Assembly: GCA_014529385.2 (NCBI GenBank)
Contig: CM043968.1
Span: 8,536,648-8,600,647, forward strand
Direction: 5' to 3'
From: Adiantum capillus-veneris
Lineage: Eukaryota; Streptophyta; Polypodiopsida; Polypodiales; Pteridaceae
Length of the DNA: 64,000 nt
The notes below the pieces were generated by a model. The model saw nothing but the letters and a program-made list of their open reading frames with translations. It was not told the origin of the DNA and ran no database searches. The translations under genes were made by a program, and so were the position numbers. Of this stretch, positions 43,381 through 56,310 are shown piece after piece (positions within the stretch are counted from its first letter, which is position 1; each line of letters starts with the position of its first letter).

Positions 43381-44720
43381 GCGCATCAGGAGCTGGGCAG
43401 AAATCTCTTGGCTGGTTTCAATAGATCCGAAGCAAGGGCCTCTCTGCAGAACCAATCACATATGCGTGCATCTTGAATCCATGTGTGTGTACGCAAGATG
43501 CGGATATGGGCCTCTTTCCAGAAGCAATCACATATGCGTGCATCTTGAAGCCATGTTTGTGTACACAAGATGCCGATATGGGCTTAAAATTTCGTTTTGA
43601 TATTGTTAGTGGTAGAAACTTGCTGGGACTGCCAATGCCTTGGTTGATATGTACGCCAAATGTGGTGCTCGTGTGTGGGATGTCGTCTTTTGGAATGCAC
43701 TAATCGCAGGATATGCCTGCCGCCGACAACGGCCGGGCCAGGAAGCTATGCATTGTTTTGAACAGGTGCGGAGCGAGGGCCTTTCTCCATATGCTATCAC
43801 CTACGTATGCATCTTGCAGGCATGTGGCTGGATGCAAGATGCTCTGTAAAAGAGATGGCGTGCTGGGCACCGCCTTCGTTGATACGTACGCAAAATATGG
43901 GACACTTTAGCTAGGACTTTTTCAAAAAGTTGTAGTGCTTGGTAATGTGTTGGCTGATACGTATGCTGAATGTAGTGCACTTCAGAAAGCACAAAACGTG
44001 CTTGCAGAGCTTCTACTCCCGAATGCCATCTCCTGCAGTGCATTGATTGGGGGAATATATGCCAACTATGGGGCACTTCAGATACGGCTTGAGAAAGCAC
44101 GAAAAGTACTTGAGAAGCTTCTTGTCCGGAATGTCGTCTCTTGGAATGCATTGATTGAGGGATATGCCCAACAACGGCCGAGCCAGCAAGCTCTGGACTG
44201 TTTTCAGCAGGTGCAAAGAGAAGGCCTCCCTCGAGATCCAACCATATAAGGGTGCATCTTGAAAGCACACAATACGGTGGTTTGGGCTTAAAAATTCACT
44301 CTGATATTGTTAGTAAGAGGCCGTTGCAAAAAACTGCCATGCTTGGCAATGCCTTGGTCGATATGTATGCCAGATGTGGTGCTCCTGTGCGGGATGTCGT
44401 CTTTTGGAACGCACGAACTGCAGGATATGCCCAACAACGGCCGGGCCAGCAAGCTTTGGACTGTTTTCAGCATGTGCAAAGCGAATGCCTTTGTCGAGAC
44501 GTTGTCACCTACGTGTGCATCTTGCAGGCATGTCACTCTATGCAAATTGCTCTCGAAAAGAGATGGCGTGCTTGGCACTGCCTTGGTCAATATGTATGAC
44601 AAATGTGGGACACTTCAACAAGGGTTGTTTATAAACCTTGTCGTGCTTGGGAATGCCTTGGTCATATCGCACAAGAGCACCACATTTGGCATACATCCAA
44701 CAAAGGCGTTGCCAGGCACA
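43381..44720 (+). pseudogene. Pentatricopeptide-repeat (PPR) protein pseudogene
   Basis: The + strand in mixed frames shows repeated PPR modules: 'EAITYACILKPC', 'NALVDMYAKCGARVWDVVFW' then 'NALIAGYA', 'EAMHCFEQVRSEGLSP', 'RNVVSWNALIEGYAQQ', 'QALDCFQQVQREGLPRD', 'NALVDMYARCGAPVRDVVFW', 'DVVTYVCILQACHSM'. Known role of the family: sequence-specific RNA binding in chloroplasts and mitochondria. There are at least four frameshifts or stops (for example TAA after 'QDAL' at 43847 and TAG at 43907), no start, no targeting peptide and no E/DYW tail, so it is a dead fragment. Confidence 0.88.
43436..43579. repeat. 72-bp tandem duplication in the PPR pseudogene
   Basis: Copies 43436-43507 and 43508-43579, each containing AATCACATATGCGTGCATCT. 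72 bp is 24 codons, less than one 35-residue PPR module, so it does not look like addition of a whole module. Confidence 0.85.
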
Positions 44721-47298
44721 ACGGTTTTTTGCAACAAATCATGTGAGATTTTGTACACAGCATAAACCTAGCCCAAATATCATATGACTATGCTCAAAAA
44801 TGCATTATGTAATGGACTTCACACACGTATAAATTCTAACTCTGCAGTAGAGGAGTGTTGCTAACAATTTGATCATCCAGACTTGTAAAGCATATCACAC
44901 GAAGCCTTGGACTTGATGCAAAGCATCTTGCACAATGGGATGTAAGGAGTGCTTTCAAATAAGACTAACTGAATTCAAGAAAGCCAGGGCAGTTGACACT
45001 TGAGGATGTCACCTATCATGTGTAGAATTCAAAATTTTGTTAGATTATAGAGGAGTATCATTCAAGAAATTTCCAAAGAACTACCTTTGAGAGCACATGA
45101 ACTAGGTTTCTATATTATAACCTCTTTTAGGGGTTAGGTCACCAAGGTCTTCCATGGATTTATAGTTTCTTCCCTCTCTACCCAACTATTGTTTGTCCTT
45201 GGATGCAATTTTTGTTTTAGTGACCATTGTTGTAACATTTGCATTTAGATTCTCAACATTATGGGTTTGTCCCTTTTGTCATTCTCACCTCCATTAGCAT
45301 CACCACTCTCTCCCTTGTCACCTTGTGATCCACCACCCTCCCTCCATCTCCTTGCTCTCTAACACCACTCGCAACTCTATTGAACACTGCTTGCTCTTCT
45401 TGAATGTTAGCAACATAAACTTTTGAATAGCTAGAAGCAAGACCATATTCCTTTTGAAAGCTAACATTAACTTTTCAAGGGAAATAACTTTTGTACGACA
45501 GTATCATCAATCAAATAAAAGCATTTGAAGTGAATGAAACAAACTTCAAAGAAAGAAAAAATTATAACTATTAAGAGAGGTGGACATGAGCATAAATCTA
45601 CAAGCCAAAAATCCCTCCAAACTTTATTTTCATTGACATCAAGATGAATCTTAGTATCCCTATCAGCCAAAAATTGTAGTAGTCTATAGAATAGTCAACT
45701 AAAAATGCATCGAATAATCATTCAAAACAACAAAGGAAGAGGCTACAAAGAGAGGAGGAACAAAGAATGTTTCAAGCATGTAACTCGCAAGAAGGATAAT
45801 ATAGCAAAACGTTGGTCTTTGCAAACCTTTATAAATAAAGTATCAATGAGTCTCCCTATCAAGACATCCACTTAAGTATGAAGTGCAATGAAAAAACTTG
45901 AAGGCTTCCTTCAAGAGATGCACGTGATGTCCTATTTTGGAAAATAATTCTAAGGCTACATTAATGCAGTGGAAATCATGTACTTGAAGGTTATAAACAT
46001 TAAATGGTGCTAAGCGTGTGTAATCTTGGCCCACTCTATTGGATGAAGGATATGGCTTGTAGCAGCACTTCAAGTGCCACTCAATGCACGTGAAGATTTG
46101 TAGAACATGCTTTGCAAAGATATGGTGATGGAATGTTAGTAGCTAGATGAGGTGGTTGTACCTTGAATTTGTGTCTATCAAAATATTGGTAGCAAAAAAT
46201 TAATTCTCTTAGATTCCTTCCAAAATCATGTCCATTCTTAAATTTACTGATTGCTATGTGATTCTTGTTCTCCTTACAAGTGGTTATACCCTAGACATTA
46301 ATCAATTTTCATTTTCAAGTTACTAATTATTTTGAAAAGAGATCAAATCTTTTCAGATATAAATTAGATGCTACCTCTTGTTTGGATCCACGGCATGCAA
46401 TTGGTGATTATTTTATGCTCTTTGCATCTCTTTATCATTGCAATAATGTTGAGGTTTTCATAGTCATGAGAAACAATATTTTTAAAAATCTTGTTTGGAT
46501 AGTTTTCCATGTAAAATTGAAGAAACTTTTGGGGACACATTTTGACTAAAACACAATGTGTTTAGTCTTGGGCATCGTCACGTGCATATAGATCAAGCTA
46601 GGGTTTCTATGGCCTCTACCTCACCTCTTCATGAGATATCTACTTGTTTGCCACATGTAGGCTCCAAATCTTTACGAGAGGAGTGCATGGCCATGGGTTA
46701 GGCTCTTGTGGAAAAATATGAAGGGCTTGAAACATTTTTTAAATCAACTTTATGGGTTAGAATTGAAGATGATGACTATTCCCTTTTGAGCATGGAAATA
46801 ATTTGGAGCTATCTAGCTAGCTTGGAAGGGGAAGTTAGGAGAAATGGAAGAATTGAATATGAGACTCAAACTTCCCCAATAATGTTAGTTTTTTGAAATA
46901 CATACGTATTAAAGCATTGAATGTGATAGTTCCTTGGGTTTGACTCATTTAAAAAAAGGTTTGGTAGTGTGCACATGGAAGGAACAAAGTGTTCTCGTCC
47001 TAACAAACCTTCCCTAGAACTTGTTGTGTGACTGACAACAAGACATGACAAGAAGATGACAATATGATGATCGCCCTTGAGAGAACAACATGCCTCCCCT
47101 CAAACAAAAGGCAAGGAAACACATGGACCAGCCAACAACAACGACATGGCTATTCAAAGTAACATAGGTACCTTGAGAAAAAAGTGAAGGGCAAGCAACA
47201 ACAACAAGATGCCATAAAACATAGCAACGCCTAAATTCCATCATGTTTGATCATTAAAGAAATTGGTGGCTCCTTCTTCTACCACATGAAGCTTTGTT
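44721..47298. other. AT-rich stretch without recognised gene
   Basis: No protein family was recognised in either strand. Short open readings exist (45467-45670 minus, 45843-46073 minus, 46708-46896 plus) without motifs. It is probably old transposon debris. Confidence 0.5.
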
Positions 47299-48051
47299 TT
47301 ACCCTTTCATTATTAGCTTTCTCCTTGTAGAAACATTTGGATGATGGATGGTTGATCTTGCCACAATGTGGCAAGGGTGCTTGGTAAAGCAATCATTTGC
47401 AAAGTGTCTTAGCTTTCCATATTCATGACACCTCCTCATTGGAATAGACAAGATAGGCTCCACTAGTGGAATCCTCATCTTCATCATTGGAAGTAGTGGT
47501 CCCTAGAGGTTGATATGCTAAATTTCTTGGTTTTTTTTTTAGGATCTTCTTCTCTTGTTATTGTAAACTATTGATGCATTCAGCAAGCTCTAGAATTTGA
47601 TCCTTCTCCTCTTGGAAAATGACAAGCCGATCAAGTTCCTTCTTATCTTCTGGTGCTTTGAGAACCACTACTACCTTGTCCTCCTCCCTACAATGCACCC
47701 CAAGTATGTAAGTAGAGTGTATGGAGACTATTTACAAGGCTAGCCACAACTTCACCTTCTTGCAACATGAGAATAAACAAAAACATCTTCAAGGAAATTT
47801 CAAAAATTTTAGCATTAGGACTAAAGAGGCTTTGCAACTTCTGCCAAGCTCACAGGCACAATTAGCAACATCCAAATGTTGAACAAAATTGTTACCCAAT
47901 GTAGTAAGTATAATCCCAACAACTTGCTCATCCACTGTTTGTATTGAATGTGGGCTGTTGCTGTAGTTTGAATGATCTCATTAGCTCCCATAGGCTTAAC
48001 AACCCCCATAAATTTTCCCAGATAAAATATTGATGGGGTTACACTTGCCAA
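47299..48051 (-). pseudogene. Possible gag fragment
   Basis: Minus strand: 'FLGKF'-like start ('MASVTPSIFYLGKFMGVVKP', 'ANEIIQTTATAHIQYKQWMS') at 47821-48051, then in other frames 'EDEDSTSGAYLVYSNEE' and a knuckle-like 'CHEYGKLRHFANDCF' at 47380-47430 in which the second Cys of CCHC is Tyr. The order resembles a retrotransposon gag; the family is not certain. Confidence 0.4.
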
Positions 48052-48282
48052 GTGTGAAACCCAAAGCTTTAAACTTCTGAACCTTTAAACTTTTGAATTC
48101 CCTCTTTACCCATTTGTGATACCCACTATGAGTGGAGGGTAGGTCTTACCCAAATGTGTAAGGTAGTGTTCACTCTTTTTATAAAATGAATCATTTTACA
48201 TTGTAGGATTCTAAATGATAAGTCTTTAGAATATGACATGCATTGCAAGGATTGTTGTGCTTGATTGCAAAATTTTGGCGTT

Positions 48283-48286
<4 letters not shown>

Positions 48287-48355
<69 letters not shown>

Positions 48356-48372
48356 AGGGAGGGAGGGAGAGG
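48287..48372. repeat. (GA)n then (GGGA)n microsatellite
   Basis: GA repeats from 48287 to about 48350, continuing into GGGA repeats and GGAGAGGAGAG up to about 48375. Confidence 0.92.
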
Positions 48373-48375
48373 AGA

Positions 48376-50994
48376 GTGTAGGGAAACTATAGACTACCCT
48401 TCATTTCAAAGGACTTGAGGAAATTGCAAGTGAGCAAGAAGAACAAGTCTTTGTATTTTCTGCCAGACCCAGAATGGGGGTGCTTTCTTCTAATTTATAA
48501 AAATTGAGAGAATGTCAACTTAATTGAATCAATTCCAGGGTCAAGAAGGTGCATTATGGTACAATTTTCTTTTAAATAAAAAGACTTGATAGGAGCTCCA
48601 AGAATGGTGTGATCTCCACAACTCATGGCTTTCCACTTTTCCTACATTTTAGGCATTGTTATTGGGTGCTTTAGGAGTTAATCAACTTATTATTTTTCTT
48701 AATAATAACTTGATAGAGACAGATCACAAACAACATGGCATAATAGAGATCCATAATGATCTAGCATAAATTAGCCTAGCAACTAAGGTGGATTAACAAC
48801 CTACAAGTCTAGTACCCGTTGTAGAAGCTATGGTATTTGTGATTTCTATTTTTCCCAAACTAGGCATGATTTCATTAAGACTTAACTACTTAATCATGAC
48901 ACTAATAAAGTGATAAAATGAATTCTATTAAAGCTAATTTGATTAACTCAAATGATGGATATAATGGCATCATACACAATGAGTAGATGTGAGGGCCTTT
49001 TTTAGGCAAAAGGTAGGTCTTTGGAGGTGCCACAACTATATGGATATCTTCTTCCAAGTAGGGACTGAATTGGGTATTCTCCATGAGTTGGATCAGTCGC
49101 TGAAAAAGGGTAAATAACTCTCTAAGATGGAAAAGGGTTGGGGACACTTCATGGGACTCATACGTGGACACATAACAAGAGCTACAGAATGTACAGATGG
49201 AAGGGACAAACAGTTCTTTTCCCAACATTTGGATGGTCCATGCATTACAAGAAACCCAAGGAATACAAGCAATAGTCCCACCCTAATGAGTGGAGCCCCA
49301 ACAATAGCCCAAGCTTGAAGACCTTTTGTTTGCCCACTTGAAAGATAGTGCCATTGTGTAGTTTGGCTCAAAGACATAATGATTTGATATTCTACACATA
49401 TTGCAACCTTGGACATAGCTTTCCTATAGGTAAATCTCTCTTTTGTGATGGTCTATAGGATTGTGTTTGTACTAGACAACATATCTTGAAGGTCACTTAA
49501 ATGTCTCCAAAAGTAACCCCAATTCTAAAACCTAATAGCACCAACACTCTTGCTTCTACTAACTATATCTATGTGTATTGCTACTACTTGTCTAGACAAT
49601 AGGAACATTGCTTAGAGGGTGTATAATAAGCTTGGTGATGTTCGAGTAAAGCCTTAGATCAATGTTGCAAGTTTATAGTGTTCTCCTTCTTCCATTGACT
49701 TAGGGGATAGTTGCTCCAAAAGCATGGAGTTACTCCCCTTGCCCCATGGTTGCACTTCAACCTCCTTCCATGTGGAACTCTTATCGAGGCTCAATGGGTG
49801 GGATGCAACTCTATCTTGAAGCTCTCCAAATGCAAGTACAAGGTGGTCAAGGTGGTTTTAGCAATTGTTGACCTAGTAGGCCTCTCCAATCTCAGCAAAA
49901 TAAAAATCCTTTCAAAAAATCTCAAATGCATAAGTGAAGGGTGAGTTTAGGATATGAAAAGCCCAACGGAAATGGAAAATCAAAAGACTTTTCATCTCCA
50001 TATAAAGAATTGATTGGGTATCCATTTCTTCTTTCTTACCTTTTCTTTAGCGTTAAGTTCCTTGCACTCTGTAAGTAGGAGGTAGTGATTTTTTAAATAA
50101 AAAAACCATTATGTGAGAAAGTAACTCTCCACGATTTTGGAAACATAAAAACATCTCAAATGTATAAGTTAAGGGAAATAGTGTAGAAAAGGAATAGTCT
50201 CATGGGATTAGAAAGTCACGAGCCTTTGTACTCTCTCTATATATTGGGTTGTGTCAAGCGCATGTAATGTGTGTAAAATGTCGCCTTTCCCTTAATCTTA
50301 TCGCCTTCTTCACCTTTCCCTTAAGCCTTTTCTTCTCTTGAGAGTTTCCTTGGAGGATCTATGTATATAAATTTATTTATTTTCAAGCCAGTGGGAGATA
50401 TATTATGGTTGAAAGATTTGTCTTTTATCCTTGTCACATAGTGGTACTCTAGATGGTGGTGGAATTTTCTAATATGGCAATGTAAATTGCCTTAGATGGT
50501 GCCATAGGGGACAATGTTTTTGACTACCTTGATAAAGCCCTCTCCACCAAGATATCCAAGCCAAGCCCACACTTTGTGTACTCTCCCTTAAGAAATGAAA
50601 GTTATCATTCACGTTCAAAGTAGACATTGACAATATTAGCCACAAATGCACTGTATAGACCAATCTTGTGCTTATATGTCTCACCAACTAGCCAGCTACC
50701 ATGTTTGGATTCATACAAGTTTGTTAGTTTTAGGTCAAGGGCATTGGTGATTGGCTCTCCCTCCTTGATCACAAAGTGGCCCTGTTTGCTAGATTTGTGA
50801 TGCTACCAAGCAATTCATTCTCCATATTATCAATAGGGTTTGTGAGCTAGAAACAAAATTATTCACTAAACCCATTGTAAAACTATATAGACAATAGAGG
50901 AGGAAGAGAATTAATTAATAATGATTAAAGTACATAATGGGATATACAATCGTAGGATGGGGTGGATGAATGTAGGAGTGTATTAAAAGGCATT
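48376..50994. other. AT-rich stretch without recognised gene
   Basis: No supported coding region. The minus-strand text near 49180-49230 ('LGKELFVPSICT') and near 46960-47000 ('LGREHFVPSMCT') are alike, so an unnamed repeat is present twice in this part. Confidence 0.45.
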
Positions 50995-51063
50995 ACACAC
51001 AAACACACACACATACATATATATGTGTGTGTGTGTGTGTGTGTATATATAGAGAGAGAGAGG
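50995..51063. repeat. Compound microsatellite CA-TA-TG-TA-GA
   Basis: ACACACAAACACACACACAT, ACATATATATG, (TG)n to about 51043, TATATATA and (GA)n to 51063. The CA and TG arms are complementary and could fold into a long hairpin around the TA centre. Confidence 0.9.
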
Positions 51064-51809
51064 GTACAATGCGACACATTTTTTGAGGGTACGCTGCAAG
51101 GGAGGTGGCTCAAGAAAAGAATGCAAATTCACTCATGTAGTGGATAAAGGTTCACACTTTGTACATAAAAAATTCAAAGATAAAAAGGCTACTAGAGGAA
51201 AAATACCTTGGGTTTTTCATGCTAAGGGTTTGTGCACACCTAAAGGAATTCTTTCATCCTAAGGACACATACATATGCTTGATTCCCAACAATCCCTCCT
51301 ACAAAGAGTTCCATGTACACTTGATACATCTAGCAAGGGTCTCATTTATGGATACATCATGCATGGTTCTCAAACGGATACAACATGATGATTTGACATG
51401 ATTGTGTTTCTCATGGGAGGTACAACTCAATATGCCAAACATAAGAAGCCATTCTTCCTTTGTTTGAACAAGGTTTGCCTCTTGACTAGAGGCCCCTGAT
51501 AATAAATCTTTTGTCTCTTCAGGTTCTTTAGCATCTCCAATGGAAGAAGATTTGGCTTTTTGCTTCAAATGGAAATTCTCCTCAATAAGAATGTTACAAC
51601 CACCAAAAGTAGATCTTGTGATTCTATCATTATCTTTGGTATTTGATTTTTTTTTTGGTTTACAACTCGTTGTTGTTGCAAAGACTTTGTTGATGGATCT
51701 CTATTTTTAATCAGCAAGACTCCTTGATACTCGAAGAGATCTTATTTCTTTGAGAGCCTATTCTTCTTTGAGAAGTGAGGCCTCCGCTTTTGTTAAATAA
51801 GGAATCTTG
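51064..51809. other. Stretch without recognised gene
   Basis: No motif was recognised on either strand. Confidence 0.4.
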
Positions 51810-53640
51810 TGTGAGTGGAATTCACATGCAATGTGGCATTTGAAAAGCTCAAGTCGGCGTTGGTTAGTGCTCATATCCTGAAAGCACCTAAATGGGGTAA
51901 GATCTTTCCTATACACTTTCGTGATAATGCTTATGCCATTGGCTATATCTTGGCCTAGTCGAGTGAGAGGAACATGGAATTTCCTATAATCTATTGCATA
52001 TGCTAGCCAACAATCGAACCTAGCCAATAAAAACTACACTACTGTAGAATGGGAGGGGCTCTCAAGATCTACTTGATCATGTAGTTTGGACATTATTTGC
52101 TTGCAAATAAATGTTTCTCACCTTTCACTGAGCATTCACCAGATTTTTTAAGGTCCAGTTATTCGTAGAAGCTAATAGCATGCCATTTATACTAGAAGAA
52201 TGATGATTTGATCTTGAAAAGAGTGCCATGCCCCGATGAGTATATCCACCTTGTGCATAGTGGCCATGTGTTGTCGTCAACACATGGCTCCTAATCAAAT
52301 GACTAGATTGCTCAAATTCCAAGGCCTGTGGTGGCGTACAATGAAACAAGACATGGTAGACTTTGTCTTAGTCTGCATCCACTACCAAATCATGAAGTTC
52401 TGCAAACACTCAACCTTGTATCACCCTATGGGATTATCTAAAAACAAGATGCATATTTATTGATACCTCAAGGATAATGCATCAATGTAAATCAATCCAA
52501 ATCCAAACAACACCACACCATTATTGTCATAAAGAAATGCCACATCCTAGGAGAAAAAATCTTCTACATTGACCTGATTCAAACCTTAGGTTGTGTGTCC
52601 TTGCAAAATGCTATCTATAGGTCTTGGAAACTGCCCACGGGGGTTTTGGAGCAAGACATTTATTTATCGAGGTTACTACCGAGCTGATTTTGCAATTGGG
52701 CTTGTGGTGGCCAACTCTCCACATGGATTTTTATTCCTATGTAGCCCACTGTGACCATTGCCGAAGGGTGCACATCCCGACCATTTTCAATCAATAGCCT
52801 TTAACCCCTATTATGGGCACTCATGCATTCACCAAAGGGGTTATAGATTTTGTCAAACCGCTTCCCCCCAGCCAAAGACACTATAGAATAATACATGATT
52901 GTGGCAATGGTGACTATCTCATGAAGTTGGAGAAAGTAATGTCAAGCATGAAATCAGATACACATGTCGTAGCAAAATTTTATACCAAAACATCTTTGTG
53001 CACTTTGGACTACCCATAGAGATTGTTTTATGAATGGATAGGCAGAGAGCACAAACAAGGGACTCTATGAACCACTCCCAAAGATTGTAGACAAATCCCA
53101 AAAGACCCGGGTCACCAAATTTCCATGCATTTTATGGGCTTATAGGACCACCTACAAAATCTCAATAGGGACTACACCTTTTGAGATAGTCTACACGCTT
53201 AACAATGTTCTTTTGATGGTATTTATTCTCCTTATATTGAGAGCAAGGGCTCCATTGGAATGGATCACCCATGCTTTTTCTAACAAGCTATTAGAGCTTG
53301 AGAAACTAGACAAGAGTCAGCTCAAGGTTGGTCATGCTATGTATGTAGAAAAATAGACTAAAGCCTTGGTTTGATAGAAATCTCCATTCCAAGAATTCTA
53401 GAAATCTGACTTTGTCCTCCTTTACACACTTTGCAAAAAAAAAAAGCAAACTCAACGCCCAGAGGCTAGGCCACTTTTTGTTAATCAAAATCACCCATGG
53501 GGGTGTGGTTTGCTTAACAATGCTTGATGGCACACCCATGAAAGCTTTTGTTAATCGTGCAAAGATCATAAGATATGTAGAGCCTTTAACTAATGAAATG
53601 CTTCAACAATTGCATGCAAGTAAAAATAAGAATCATTGAA
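51810..53640 (+). pseudogene. Ty3/gypsy element E6: RNase H and integrase remnants
   Basis: The + strand in many frames: RNase H start 'FEKLKSALVSAHILKAPKWG' and 'AYAIGYILA' (51835-51960), 'HYLLANK' (52090), first integrase finger region 'LLKFQGLWWRTMKQDMVDFV' (52297-52370), second finger region 'LGLWWPTLHMDFYSYVAHCD' then HCRR (52690-52760), 'HAFTKGVIDFVKPLPPSQRH' (52820-52880, catalytic Asp), 'THGGVVCLTMLDGTPMKAFV' (53500-53555, C-terminal region). It is heavily mutated. The order and wording follow E8, so both are one lineage. Confidence 0.75.
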
Positions 53641-53879
53641 GCGACAAGCGAGAAGAGGTGGCTGAGAATAGATAAAGTGAGGGGGAAACTAATCAACAAT
53701 AGGAGGCAAATCTAAGCTCCACCAACAATAGGTGAAATAAGGGGGCCCTCCTCTTCTTTTCACATTACAAGTCAATGCACAACCCATCATCGCATTGCTT
53801 GACTTGGGAGTAGACACATCATATGAAGCCTATCAACCTTCCCTTTGATGATGAATTTACTTGATTAAGTAGTGTCCCA
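53641..53879. other. Short stretch between E6 and E7
   Basis: No motif was recognised; probably the junction of the two elements. Confidence 0.4.
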
Positions 53880-54650
53880 AGTTGAAGGCAAAAGAGGCTA
53901 AGAAGAAAGAGGCTTGTACCACTACAAGTGCATCTATTGTAGAGTCTTCTATGAAAGGAGATTGTGATGTTGATGTAGATGCAAAATGGGCATTTAGTGA
54001 AGAGTGCACTTATGATCCTTCTGTCCATGATGCATGTATGTCTACTGCACATGCTCATGTGTGGTACTTTGACAATGTTGCTACAACGCACATTACCTCT
54101 CATTGTCACAACTTGTTTACCTCTCTCAAGGATGTCCCTCATGGGAATTAAGTCACTTCTAACAACAAGCTTCTTATCTGATCAAGGGAGTTGGAAAGAT
54201 TGTGCTGACTACTGAAATGGCAGTTCTTTCACATTTGTTGATGCACTTTATGTACCTAGACTTGGTCTTGTTGTCATTACAGATGTACAGTTCATGATCT
54301 CGATTTTGGTGATGAAATTGTTGCATATGGTATTTTGTGTCATGGGCTGTATAAGATCACTTTGTATAATAAGTGTGGGTAGAATTTTACAAATGCAATT
54401 GTGGATTCAAAGACTATTTCAAATGCTCAACTTTGGCATGCATGTTTTGGGCATCTGAATTTTACCAATTTGCTATGTTTGTAGAAATTTGATATGGTTG
54501 CTTCGTTCCCGCCTCATGTTTGTGAAGGCTCTATTTTGGGTAGGATGTAACATTCGAATTTTGCAAAGGATGGTTCAGTTAGGGCTACATGTTGCTTTCA
54601 GCTTGTGCATAGTGATGTTTGTGGGCTATGGAAACTTAATCTTTAGGAAA
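53880..54650 (+). pseudogene. Copia element E7: gag end, protease and pre-integrase
   Basis: 'WYFDNVATTHITSHCHNLFT' (54061-54120) is the copia protease active-site region, usually W..DSGAT.H; DSG is changed to DNV. 'LWHACFGHLNFTNLLCL' (54430-54480) is the GAG-pre-integrase H..LGH motif. Stops and shifts separate the blocks. Confidence 0.8.
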
Positions 54651-55270
54651 CTACTTGTTCTTCATGACTTTCATTGATGATTACATGCATGCATGGGTGT
54701 ATCCACTTAAAGCTAAGTCCAAAGTGTTTATGTGCTTCAAGAAATTTTTGGCTATGGCCGAAAATGTCTCTAAATGTACTATGAGCGCCCTCTGTTCATA
54801 TCAAGGGGGGGAGTATATGTCTCATGAATTTAATGCATTTCTTGATAGTCATGGGATACAACACCAATGTACAGTTCCATATACACCTCAGCAAAATGGT
54901 GTTGCTAAAACAAAAAATAGGTCGCTTATGGAAATGGCACGATGTATGGTCAAGATTTAAGCTTTGCCACGTTCGTTTTGGCTCGAGGCTATCATGAGTG
55001 CCACTTATGTACTTAACAGGTGTCCTACAAAAGCTTTGTAGGCTATAACTCCATATGATTCATGGCATGATAGAAAGCCATCTATTGATCACATGCACGT
55101 TTTTGACTATTTGTCATATGTTTTGGTACCACAAATGCAGCATAGAAAACTGGATGATAAGGCTATCAAATGCATATTAGTTGGTTATAGTACTTAAAGT
55201 AAAGGTTATAGGTTGTACCATCTATAAACAAAGTCTATTTTGGTTTCACGGGACGTTATGTTTGTGGAAG
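54651..55270 (+). pseudogene. E7 integrase
   Basis: An open reading 54655-54960: 'MTFIDDYMHAWVYPLKAKSK' (catalytic Asp), 'YQGGEYMSHEFNAFLDSHGI' and 'CTVPYTPQQNGVAKTKNRSL' then MEMAR. The glutamate after QQNGVA is replaced by Lys ('AKTKN' for usual AERKN). C-terminal motifs 'TPYDSWHDRKPSIDHMHVFD' follow with stops (55050-55110). Confidence 0.88.
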
Positions 55271-56310
55271 ATTATGTTCAGCCTTCGCTATCATGTGCTA
55301 GGGACATCAATTTTAAGCTCACATGACATTTATGACAGTTCTCTTTTCAATGGTGGAAACTTAAATGTAAATTCCAATGAGGCAATTGTATAGCCTATGG
55401 GGCTTTCAAAAAATGTTACAGATCAGCCAATTTTTGATGCAGATGTACATGATGTACTTGATGTGGAAAGGGCTGAGGATGAGTAGGCAAGAGGTATGTC
55501 AAAATGGTTGGTGCATACTTTGTGTGATAGTAAATTGGATTTACCTATGTCTAGTCATACCCATTCAGTTCTCGCCATGCATCTTATGCATCAGATTGTT
55601 ATTCTTTGCTTGTTTCTAGCTTATGTGATATAGAGGAACCTATCTTTTGATGAAGCACAAAATTCAAAAAATTGGATGGCTGCCATGCAATCAGAATATG
55701 ATGCACTTATAGAAAATGACACATGGACTTTATGTGATTTGCATCCGAGAAAAAAGGCCATTGGTACGAAGTGGGTTTACAAGTTGAAACGTAAGCCGGA
55801 TGGTGAGATTGATTGGTATAAGGCTTGACTTGTTGCAAAAGGTTATGCACAATAGAAAGGCATAGATTATGACAAGAATTTTGATCCCACTTGTCGTATG
55901 AATGGCGTGCATTTTCATGGTGACATATTTGAGAAAGTTTGTTCAACACAGCCTCGCGGTTTTGTCATTAAAGGGCAGGAAGATAAAGTGTGCAAATGTA
56001 AGAAATCTTTGTATGGCTAAAAGTAATCTCCTCGTGCTTGGTATGAGAAAGTTGACACTTATTTGGTTAAATGAGGCTTTCATAAAAGTCCAATAGAAAG
56101 CACTTTGTATGTAAAGCGTGAGGCCGATGTACTTCTCATTGTTGTTCTATATGTGGATGATTTGATGATCATTGGTCCAAATGAGACACATATTGCTAAA
56201 TTTAAGGCTGATTTGATTGCTACTTTCAAGATGAAAGATTTGGGGCTATTGCATCATTACTTGGGCATACAATTTAAGTAGTGTGATGGTGGTATTGCCT
56301 TGTGTCAAAT
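55271..56310 (+). pseudogene. E7 reverse transcriptase
   Basis: 'NSKNWMAAMQSEYDALIEND', 'AIGTKWVYKLKRKPDGEIDW', 'LVAKGYAQ', 'YGKQSPRAWYEK'-like (with a stop in place of one residue), catalytic 'VLLIVVLYVDDLMIIGPNET' and 'FKMKDLGLLHHYLGIQF'. YVDD is intact, but at least four in-frame stops are present. RNase H is missing after 56310. Confidence 0.88.

Noticed and set aside
43283-44765. Functional PPR gene
   Set aside because: Frames change at least four times, there is no start or targeting peptide, and stops interrupt modules.
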